From Bacteroidales bacterium (GTDB lineage Bacteria; Bacteroidota; Bacteroidia; Bacteroidales; VadinHA17), in contig JABUEV010000211.1 in NCBI GenBank assembly GCA_013314865.1, positions 1 through 5,172 on the forward strand: a stretch of DNA of 5,172 bases. The letters run 5' to 3'. Below are positions 1 to 5,172 of the stretch, piece after piece. The position numbers and the translations under genes were made by a program. Position 1 is the first letter of the stretch. Each line of letters begins with the position of its first letter. Under the pieces are notes generated by a model, which worked only from the letters and a program-made list of their open reading frames with translations, was not told the DNA's origin and did no database searches.

Positions 1-1
1 T

Positions 2-1015
2 GTGACCGGTACAAACGGCAAAACAACAACAAAAGAACTCGTTGCTTCCATCCTCGGGAAAAAGATGAAGGTCCATTTTACACGCAGTAACCTTAACAAC
101 GAGATAGGTGTTCCGCTCACAATCCTTTCAGCCCCGCCTGATACTGAATTTATGGTGATTGAAATGGGCGCAAATCATATCGGCGAAATACGAACATTAT
201 GCAATATCGCCAGACCTGACTTCGGTATAATAACAAATATCGGAACAGCACATATTGAAGGTTTTGGATCATGGGAGGGAGTTGTAAGGGCTAAAACTGA
301 ACTGTACGAATATCTCAGGAAGGTAAACGGAATTGCTTTTTACAACGATGAAAATAATATTCTTAAACAGAAAATATTCAGACTGGTGAACAGGGCTGTC
401 CCGTTTTCAGCACCAGCCGGCATCCCTCTTTCGGTTCAGGCTGTGCCGTCAGAAAACTACCTAAGGGTAGTAATAACATACCGTAATGAATCACATGAGG
501 TTTCGACAAAATTGTTCGGATCCTATAACCTTGAAAATATCAAAGCCGCCGTGGCAATAAGCCTGTTTATGGGTGCCGGCATGAATGACATTGTTGACTC
601 ATTGCAGAATTACAACCCGGCAAACAACAGATCTCAGTTTAAAAAGACTGACAGGAACACCCTTATATGCGACTCATACAATGCAAATCCGACAAGCATG
701 TCGCTGGCTCTGAAAGATTTCTCAGCTCTCAAAGCCGGCAGGAAAATGGTAATCCTTGGAGACATGTTTGAACTTGGGCCTGTATCAGATGAAGAGCATC
801 AGAAAATCCTTGATCTTGTTGGTTCACTCAATTTCGACAGGGTTTTCCTTGCAGGTCCTGTATTCTGCAAAATGAACAAGGAAAAAAGTTTTATGTGCTT
901 TAAAAATACCGAATTACTGTGCGAGGAGCTTAAAAAGAATCCTGTTAACGGTTACCATATTCTTATTAAAGGCTCAAGAGGAATGTCGCTTGAAAAGACT
1001 TATGATTTGTTATAG
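2..1015 (+). CDS. murF: MurF, UDP-N-acetylmuramoyl-tripeptide--D-alanyl-D-alanine ligase (5' truncated)
   Basis: This cytoplasmic Mur ligase joins D-Ala-D-Ala to UDP-MurNAc-tripeptide using ATP, the last cytoplasmic step in making the peptidoglycan precursor. The visible 337 residues begin inside the ATP-binding P-loop (GTNGKTTT, residues 3-10). They continue with NNEIGVPLT (32-40), EMGANHIGEI (54-63), TNIGTAHIEGFG (78-89), and AKTEL with K98 as the likely carbamylated lysine. YNLENIKAA (175-183) follows, then CDSYNANPTSM (223-233), a MurF hallmark in the C-terminal domain, ILGDMFELG (251-259) and KGSRGMSLEK (323-332). The central ligase and C-terminal domains are intact and end in TAG. About 90-110 N-terminal residues, the substrate-binding domain, lie left of the window; family members are usually about 430-450 residues. 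The GTG at position 2 is an internal valine codon, not the start. It is the only plus-strand gene and converges on the metallophosphoesterase gene. Recognition is firm; MurC, MurD and MurE lack the CDSYNANPTSM signature. Confidence 0.97.
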   Translation: MTGTNGKTTTKELVASILGKKMKVHFTRSNLNNEIGVPLTILSAPPDTEFMVIEMGANHIGEIRTLCNIARPDFGIITNIGTAHIEGFGSWEGVVRAKTELYEYLRKVNGIAFYNDENNILKQKIFRLVNRAVPFSAPAGIPLSVQAVPSENYLRVVITYRNESHEVSTKLFGSYNLENIKAAVAISLFMGAGMNDIVDSLQNYNPANNRSQFKKTDRNTLICDSYNANPTSMSLALKDFSALKAGRKMVILGDMFELGPVSDEEHQKILDLVGSLNFDRVFLAGPVFCKMNKEKSFMCFKNTELLCEELKKNPVNGYHILIKGSRGMSLEKTYDLL

Positions 1016-1034
1016 AAGCATTTTGCATTTTTAC
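1016..1034. other. Convergent intergenic junction, no clear terminator
   Basis: These 19 bp separate the TAG of murF from the TAA of the opposing metallophosphoesterase gene. The stretch is AT-rich and contains a tandem GCATTTT/GCATTTTT pair ending in a short T-run on the plus strand. The only inverted repeat I can see is a 3 bp stem (GCA-TTT-TGC), too weak for a Rho-independent terminator. Transcripts from the two sides probably overlap at their 3' ends, or end by a mechanism not visible here. Confidence 0.6.
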
Positions 1035-2189
1035 TTATTGCCCTCCGAATGTAATATTTATAAGCAGGACCTCTGATTTACTGCCTGACCTCGTACGTGG
1101 TCCCCATAAGCCGTATCCTGAGGAAACTATAAAATGTGTGTTTCCTTTTTTCAAATAACCGTAGCTGAGCTCATAAATTCCCCGTGTAATATAATTCAAC
1201 GGCCACATTTGACCATTATGGGTATGGCCTGAAATCTGAAGGTCTACACCGTTTTTGACAGCTTCATCAAGATTCAACGGCTGATGATCGAGAAGGATAA
1301 GAGGTCTGGACTTATCAGTATTCTCCAGTATTTTTGCAAGGGGGAGGCGATCTTTCCCGTAATACCTGCGCGAATCACGGTCAAGCCTTCCGGCAACCTG
1401 TATTCCACCATCAAGAATTACTACTTCATCTTTCAGTACCCTTATTCCCTTACTTTCAATATATGGTATCGTCTTGTCAGCCCCTCCTATGAATTCATGA
1501 TTGCCTGTGATTGCGTACATGCCAAATCTGCACCTTGGACAGTTGAAGTATTTAAGCAGGTCACCGCGCATCACAGGTCCGACTTCACCGTCAACCACAT
1601 CTCCGACAAGAAAAATGACATCAGGCTTCATCGAGCCAAGCGTCGCAGAAAGCTTTTTTATGCTCCGCTTACGGATCACACTTCCGAGATGGATGTCCGA
1701 AACTGCTGCAATTCTAAGTTTGTCAGGCCCTTCAGTCTTCTTATGAATAGTAATGTTATATTCCTTTACATGTGGGATAATTGCATTTATAAACCCCGAA
1801 GCAATTATTATTACCGACACGCATACAGTAATTATAAATGCCCATTTTTTGTACCACAGAATCTTTTCAGGCCTGATAATACCGGTCAGTCTGCCTGAAA
1901 AGTAAATAATGTCAGAAAACAGAAGAAACAGAACTCCGTAAAGCATGAATGCCAGCCAGAAACCTCCGATAATGTTAAGGATATCAGAGACAACAGAAGA
2001 ATGACGTGTTTCAAGTATTTTGCCTGCAATAAAGGCTAAAGCAAGAATGATAAACACCAGAGTATACAGAATCCTGAAGTTGCCGGCCTTTGCAATTGAG
2101 TTGTAACCTTTTAGGAATATGTAAATATTTGCGAGTGAATATATTGTAAAGACAACTGTGAAAAAGATAACAATCTGGCTGTTTTTCAT
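1035..2189 (-). CDS. Membrane-anchored metallophosphoesterase (YkuE/YaeI-like)
   Basis: This is a calcineurin-like phosphoesterase of 384 residues with an N-terminal membrane region. Four hydrophobic segments are visible at about 5-27, 39-58, 71-97 and 115-139. The catalytic domain starts near residue 157 and has the full dinuclear metal set: DIHLG (D165, H167), GDVVDGE (D197), GNHEF (N230, H231), DHQP (H302) and GHTHNGQMWPLN (H322, H324). Such enzymes hydrolyse phosphomono- or diesters. GHTHNGQ and the overall layout resemble the YkuE/YaeI group, but the substrate cannot be read from the sequence. Basic residues cluster in the loops after helices 1 and 3, suggesting a periplasmic catalytic domain (inference). 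A CPRC pair (C217, C220) sits just before the GNHE motif. The ATG at 2189 overlaps the glycosyltransferase stop as ATGA, which supports this start and translational coupling. It is the last gene of the minus-strand run. LpxH is less likely, because that enzyme lacks a four-helix N-terminal anchor. Confidence 0.92.
   Translation of the reverse strand: MKNSQIVIFFTVVFTIYSLANIYIFLKGYNSIAKAGNFRILYTLVFIILALAFIAGKILETRHSSVVSDILNIIGGFWLAFMLYGVLFLLFSDIIYFSGRLTGIIRPEKILWYKKWAFIITVCVSVIIIASGFINAIIPHVKEYNITIHKKTEGPDKLRIAAVSDIHLGSVIRKRSIKKLSATLGSMKPDVIFLVGDVVDGEVGPVMRGDLLKYFNCPRCRFGMYAITGNHEFIGGADKTIPYIESKGIRVLKDEVVILDGGIQVAGRLDRDSRRYYGKDRLPLAKILENTDKSRPLILLDHQPLNLDEAVKNGVDLQISGHTHNGQMWPLNYITRGIYELSYGYLKKGNTHFIVSSGYGLWGPRTRSGSKSEVLLINITFGGQ
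2186..2189 (-). other. ATGA stop-start overlap (translational coupling)
   Basis: Read on the minus strand, the TGA of the glycosyltransferase and the ATG of the metallophosphoesterase share four bases as ATGA. An AAGGG directly abuts the ATG with no spacer, so it is badly placed as a Shine-Dalgarno sequence. Re-initiation by ribosomes ending the upstream gene is the simplest way to start the downstream one. Confidence 0.75.
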
Positions 2190-3217
2190 CCCTTGTAATT
2201 CTTATTTATTCTGTTAAAGGTTTTGTTTCCCTTAAGATAAAACTCAAAAACTACCGATTTGTTCGGAAGTCGGTATTGTGGTTTTATCCCTTTTCCGACG
2301 AGTGCCTTTCTTTTTGCTCTCAGAAAAGCCAGATTTCTATAATAATCAGCATGAGCCTTAAATACTGATGATACATTTCTGACCTGTCCTTTGAGAAAGA
2401 ACATTAAAACTGCCAGTGCGTCAAATAGTTTTCTTAAAAACAAGGTTTTATGTAATTCCTTCTCAGGCAGGTTCTTATAAAGAAGATAGAGGCTGTTTCT
2501 GAAATTCAGATAAGTTTTGTAAGGCGATTCGTAACCCAGGGTTCCTCCTCCCACATGAAAGACAACTGAATCAGGGATAAAAGTCACTTTATAGCCTGCA
2601 TTATGAAATCTCCAGCACAGGTCAACCTCTTCCATGTGTGCAAAAAAATCAGGGTCGAAACCGCCGCATTTCTGCCAGGCCTCCGCCCTTACCGCCATGC
2701 ACGCACCGCTGGACCAGAAAATCTCAGCAGGGTCATCATACTGACTGGTGTCTTTCTCAACACTTCCGAAAATCCGTCCCCTGCAGTAAGTGAAGCCATA
2801 CCTGTCAATAAAACCTCCGGCAGCGCCTCCGTACTCAAAATAATCCTTTTTCTGAAAGGAGAGAATCTTTGGCTGACAGGCAGCCACATCAGGATTATTT
2901 TCGAGATGATTGATGAGAGGTTTTATCCATCCAGGCGTGACCTCAATATCGGAATTAAGCAGAACATAATATTCAGCTTCTACTTCTGAGAGCGCTCTGT
3001 TATATCCTTCAGCAAAACCAAGGTTTGAGTCAAATCTTATAAGTTTTAAATTCGGAAAATTCTCAGATATCCAACTGCATGAATTGTCGGTTGAGCCATT
3101 ATCTGCCACAATGGCAGTTGTACTGTCATCTGTTGTGAAATCCACAACCTTAGGAAGGAATTTCCTGAGAAAATCCAATCCGTTCCAGTTAAGAATCACG
3201 ACAGCTGTCCTGGCCAT
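2186..3217 (-). CDS. Glycosyltransferase family 2 (rhamnosyltransferase-like)
   Basis: This 343-residue GT-A fold glycosyltransferase probably moves a sugar from a nucleotide-sugar donor to a surface glycan or lipid-linked acceptor on the cytoplasmic side of the inner membrane. Visible motifs are VVILNWNG (6-13) at the first beta strand, VADNGSTDNS (37-46) for donor binding, NLGFAEGYNRAL (65-76) and LLNSDIEV (86-93), where N88-S89-D90 replaces the classical DxD. HMEEVDLCWR (194-203) carries the likely catalytic acid region, followed by HVGGGTLG (221-228). The catalytic core ends near residue 240. The C-terminal tail is basic with one hydrophobic stretch (about 261-275, DALAVLMFFLKG), probably membrane-associated. 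The ATG at 3217 sits right before the first beta strand, so the start is well placed. It also means the first 29 bp overlap the 3' end of the acyltransferase gene in another frame. Donor and acceptor are unknown; the rhamnosyltransferase label is only a family resemblance. Confidence 0.93.
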   Translation of the reverse strand: MARTAVVILNWNGLDFLRKFLPKVVDFTTDDSTTAIVADNGSTDNSCSWISENFPNLKLIRFDSNLGFAEGYNRALSEVEAEYYVLLNSDIEVTPGWIKPLINHLENNPDVAACQPKILSFQKKDYFEYGGAAGGFIDRYGFTYCRGRIFGSVEKDTSQYDDPAEIFWSSGACMAVRAEAWQKCGGFDPDFFAHMEEVDLCWRFHNAGYKVTFIPDSVVFHVGGGTLGYESPYKTYLNFRNSLYLLYKNLPEKELHKTLFLRKLFDALAVLMFFLKGQVRNVSSVFKAHADYYRNLAFLRAKRKALVGKGIKPQYRLPNKSVVFEFYLKGNKTFNRINKNYKG

Positions 3218-4094
3218 TGTTAAAAGGTTTTTTATGTTTCCATCTTCTGTGGCTCCATATCCAGAATTCAGGCGCGGAGCGGATTATTTCCTCCAGTCTT
3301 CTTGTATGTGTCTCAGTAACAGTATACTCAGGAAAGTCTGCCGGATTTTCAATTAGAACTTCAGCTGTTACTGTGTAATATCCTCTTCCTGATTTCTGGA
3401 TATTAAGAAACAGAACAGGCATATTTAATCTTACAGCAATCTTTTCCGGCCCAAGATACACAGGAGTATCCTGGTTAAGGAAGGGTGTCCAGTACCTTAT
3501 GTCCGGTTTTGCAGGTGTCTGGTCTGCTATAAAAGCGTACATTGCCCGTATGTTTTTATCTCTGTTGACGGCAATATTCCGTATTATTTTTGACATAGGC
3601 ACCATTTCTATGCCGTTTCTTGACCGGAGTCTGAACATGAATCTGTCAAAATGTTTGTTCTGCAGGGGTTTGTAGATGCACACATTTTTATAGCGGGTGT
3701 AGAGGCTGACAGAGACCAGCCATTCCCAGTTGTTGTAGTGACCTACCAGCAGAGCGAGATCCTTTCCTTGTTCAAAAAATTTCTCAAGAAGTTCAGGATT
3801 AGTCAGCCGGAAACGTTTCATCAGCTGGCTGTTACTCATGTGTGTCAGCTTAAGGGTCTCAACAATAATGTCGGCCAGATGCCGGTAAAAACGCTTCTCA
3901 ATCGTAAGACGCTCTTCCGGTGTCTTTTCAGGAAATGCGCTCCTGAGATTTTCACTGACAACCTTTTTCCTGTAACCGGGGAAATAGCATAAAAGAATGA
4001 AGAGGAAATCGGAGAAAAGGTACAATATTCTCAGAGGCAGAAGAGTAATCAGCCAGTTAAGCCCGTAAAAAAAGTAAAAGCCGATCCTCCCCAT
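3189..4094 (-). CDS. LpxL/HtrB-like lysophospholipid (lipid A) acyltransferase
   Basis: This 301-residue inner-membrane acyltransferase is close to the usual length of about 300 for LpxL/LpxM. By family knowledge it transfers an acyl chain from acyl-ACP to a lipid A precursor or another lipid. One hydrophobic N-terminal anchor spans roughly 13-38 and is followed by a basic stretch (YRKKVVSENLR). The catalytic HX4E motif is HYNNWE (H119, E124). Further family landmarks are YKPLQNKHFD (141-150), RSRNGIEMVP (157-166), ADQTP (190-194), YLGPEKIAVRLNMPVLFL (213-230) and the terminal EFWIWSHRRWKHKKP (276-290). The ATG at 4094 lies 4 bp after the stop of the monophosphatase gene and gives a full-length N-terminus. 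The last 29 bp encode a short tail beyond the RRWK motif and overlap the glycosyltransferase start. Bacteroidota homologues are often annotated only as lysophospholipid acyltransferase family, so I give no symbol; a role in lipid A is likely but not shown. Confidence 0.93.
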   Translation of the reverse strand: MGRIGFYFFYGLNWLITLLPLRILYLFSDFLFILLCYFPGYRKKVVSENLRSAFPEKTPEERLTIEKRFYRHLADIIVETLKLTHMSNSQLMKRFRLTNPELLEKFFEQGKDLALLVGHYNNWEWLVSVSLYTRYKNVCIYKPLQNKHFDRFMFRLRSRNGIEMVPMSKIIRNIAVNRDKNIRAMYAFIADQTPAKPDIRYWTPFLNQDTPVYLGPEKIAVRLNMPVLFLNIQKSGRGYYTVTAEVLIENPADFPEYTVTETHTRRLEEIIRSAPEFWIWSHRRWKHKKPFNNGQDSCRDS

Positions 4095-4098
4095 TCTT

Positions 4099-4902
4099 TC
4101 AGTCTTTTGTGTTTAATTTGAAATCAGCAATCAACGAAAGCATTTCAGGGTGTACGAGGCCGTTTGTAGCTACTATCTCTTCACCTGTGACTCCTTCCGG
4201 ATTTCCTGAGAAATCAGTCACCGTTCCGCCGGCTTCAGTCACCAGGAGCATACCTGCGGCAATATCCCATGGATTAAGACTGTACTCGTAGAAAACTTCA
4301 AATCGTCCGCAGGCTACATAGGCAAGATCAATGGCAGCTGATCCCAGTCGGCGGACTCCATGTGTGGATTTGAGGAGTCTCTTAAGAAAGCTCATGTACT
4401 TATCGAGCCTTGTAAAATCATCGTACGGAAAACCTGTCGCCACCAGCGATCCAGCCAGATCAGGTATGCCCGACACATGTATCTTGTTGCCGTTAAGCCT
4501 TGAGCCTCCTCCCCTCCAGGCACTGAACAACTCATTCCCGGAAGCCTCATATACAACACCTGCGATAATCTCATCATATTCCTTCAGTCCCAGACTTATT
4601 GCATACGGATGCAGACCATGCAGGAAATTTGTTGTACCGTCAAGCGGGTCTATAATGAAAGTATATCTCTCGCCATTCAATGAAACTGTCCCTTCCTCTG
4701 CAAGAAAACCTGCTCCGGGTATGATGCTTTTGAGTTTCTTTACCAGCATCTTTTCTGATTCCTTGTCAACATAGCTGACAAAATCATTCAGACCTTTTGT
4801 TTCTGTCTTTCTGATATCAAACGATTCAGATTCCCTGATTACAAATCTGCCTGCCTCTGCGGCAGCCTCCTCCATCAGTGAGCATATCTTTTCGGCATTC
4901 AT
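4099..4902 (-). CDS. Inositol monophosphatase family protein (SuhB-like)
   Basis: This 267-residue protein has the usual length of the Mg2+-dependent, lithium-sensitive phosphatase family, which cleaves inositol-1-phosphate and related sugar or nucleotide phosphates in the cytoplasm. The metal-binding motifs are complete: a conserved lysine and aspartates in TKGLNDFVSYVDKESE (35-50), LAEEGT (67-72, E69/E70), DPLDGTTNF (85-93) and NPWDIAAGMLLVTEAGG (210-226, D213). The run DGTTNFLHGLHPYAISLGL and the WDIAAG motif fit the SuhB/IMPase branch better than CysQ or fructose-1,6-bisphosphatases. The true substrate is not readable; SuhB in E. coli also works in rRNA transcription complexes, which need not apply here. 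The ATG at 4902 follows the mtaB stop after 3 bp (TGA-ATT-ATG) and no Shine-Dalgarno sequence is visible, so expression probably depends on read-through from mtaB. Nothing looks damaged. Confidence 0.94.
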   Translation of the reverse strand: MNAEKICSLMEEAAAEAGRFVIRESESFDIRKTETKGLNDFVSYVDKESEKMLVKKLKSIIPGAGFLAEEGTVSLNGERYTFIIDPLDGTTNFLHGLHPYAISLGLKEYDEIIAGVVYEASGNELFSAWRGGGSRLNGNKIHVSGIPDLAGSLVATGFPYDDFTRLDKYMSFLKRLLKSTHGVRRLGSAAIDLAYVACGRFEVFYEYSLNPWDIAAGMLLVTEAGGTVTDFSGNPEGVTGEEIVATNGLVHPEMLSLIADFKLNTKD

Positions 4903-4905
4903 AAT

Positions 4906-5172
4906 TCAATCATCTGTGAGTTCAACATTTATATTGCCATTACCTGCCAGATCTTTAAGAACTACCTTTTTTATCCTGCCTGCAAGCTCATTTCTCCATG
5001 GATATTGTACTCTAAGGTAGTTGCCGGTAAAACCTTCAATCATTCCCTCCCTGCGGCTGTGTTCGAATAGGACTTCAGCTGTCTTTCCTTCATTCAACCG
5101 GTAAAACTCATTGCGTTTTAGAGCTGAAAGCTCCAGCAGTCTTTTGCTTCTTCTTTCTCTGTCGGCCCATTT
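4906..5172 (-). CDS. mtaB: MtaB, tRNA t6A37 methylthiotransferase, C-terminal TRAM domain (5' truncated)
   Basis: Only the last 88 codons are in the window; the reading frame stays open to the right edge and the gene continues beyond it. The visible part starts with a basic helix (KWADRERRSRKLLEL, then SALKRNEFYRL) that in this family links the radical SAM core to the TRAM domain. The TRAM domain follows: GKTAEVLFE, then GMIEGFTGNYLRVQYPW, and a final strand ending near INVELTDD. The GFTxNYLRV segment is typical of MtaB rather than MiaB or RimO. MtaB adds a methylthio group to N6-threonylcarbamoyladenosine at position 37 of ANN-decoding tRNAs; the TRAM domain binds RNA. The radical SAM CxxxCxxC motif and the UPF0004 domain are not in view, so family membership rests on the C-terminus alone. 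A TTG at 5097 could be mistaken for the start of a 63-residue gene, but the homology runs through it. It is the most upstream visible gene of the run. Confidence 0.85.
   Translation of the reverse strand, partial: KWADRERRSKRLLELSALKRNEFYRLNEGKTAEVLFEHSRREGMIEGFTGNYLRVQYPWRNELAGRIKKVVLKDLAGNGNINVELTDD

Noticed and set aside
2..4. GTG at the left edge as a start codon of murF
   Set aside because: It is directly followed by the P-loop, which in MurF sits about 100 residues into the protein; the real start is outside the window.
1016..1034. Rho-independent terminator at the convergent junction
   Set aside because: The only inverted repeat is 3 bp long; the T-run alone is not enough.
1284..1898. 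A 204-residue plus-strand open frame opposite the metallophosphoesterase gene
   Set aside because: It lies wholly antisense to a gene with a complete set of catalytic motifs. Its translation shows no recognisable domain and is rich in aromatic and basic residues, as expected of a shadow frame.
2603..3356. Plus-strand open frames of 128 and 90 residues opposite the glycosyltransferase gene
   Set aside because: Both overlap conserved GT2 motifs on the other strand and show no family signature of their own.
3651..3992. A 113-residue plus-strand open frame opposite the acyltransferase gene
   Set aside because: It is antisense to the HX4E catalytic region and has no recognisable feature.
4331..4774. 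A 147-residue plus-strand open frame opposite the monophosphatase gene
   Set aside because: It is antisense to the conserved DPLDGTTNF region and its composition (many Ser and Pro) is that of a reverse-strand shadow; no domain is recognisable.
4906..5097. A stand-alone 63-residue gene starting at TTG 5097
   Set aside because: The frame is open to the right edge and the upstream residues (LLELSALKRNEFYRL) match the MtaB linker to the TRAM domain, so this is the 3' end of a larger gene.
1..5172. Mobile elements, CRISPR arrays, tRNA genes, riboswitches or defence systems
   Set aside because: Intact housekeeping and envelope genes fill the window almost end to end, and I saw no terminal inverted repeats, spaced direct repeats or RNA gene folds.

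Overview
The window looks like chromosomal housekeeping DNA from a Gram-negative bacterium, most likely a member of the Bacteroidota. The reasons are moderate GC (roughly 40-45% by eye), a lipid A-type acyltransferase next to envelope glycosyltransferase genes, and no clear Shine-Dalgarno sequence before any of the four starts in the window. The order mtaB, acyltransferase, family 2 glycosyltransferase also resembles what I recall from Bacteroidales. The phylum is inferred from these traits, not from a marker gene search.

Layout. The plus strand carries one gene, the 3' three quarters of murF (2-1015), cut by the left edge. It faces a compact minus-strand run that fills the rest of the window, read from right to left. 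The run holds the last 88 codons of mtaB (5172-4906, cut by the right edge), an inositol monophosphatase-family gene (4902-4099), an LpxL/HtrB-like acyltransferase (4094-3189), a family 2 glycosyltransferase (3217-2186) and a membrane-anchored metallophosphoesterase (2189-1035). The gaps in this run are 3 bp, 4 bp, a 29 bp overlap and a 4 bp ATGA overlap, so it is almost certainly one transcription unit whose promoter lies outside the window. murF and the metallophosphoesterase converge, with 19 bp between their stop codons.

How the genes fit together. MurF adds D-Ala-D-Ala to the peptidoglycan precursor in the cytoplasm. The acyltransferase and glycosyltransferase probably build lipid A/LPS or another surface glycan at the inner membrane. 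The metallophosphoesterase has four predicted N-terminal membrane helices and a catalytic domain that may face the periplasm. Its position after two envelope genes hints at, but does not prove, an envelope substrate. MtaB (tRNA A37 methylthiolation) and the monophosphatase are probably co-transcribed without a shared pathway.

There is no intergenic stretch over 20 bp, and I see no RNA gene, mobile element, CRISPR array, repeat family or convincing terminator. I found no previously undescribed system. The findings are modest and concern gene coupling, the topology of the metallophosphoesterase and the convergent junction.
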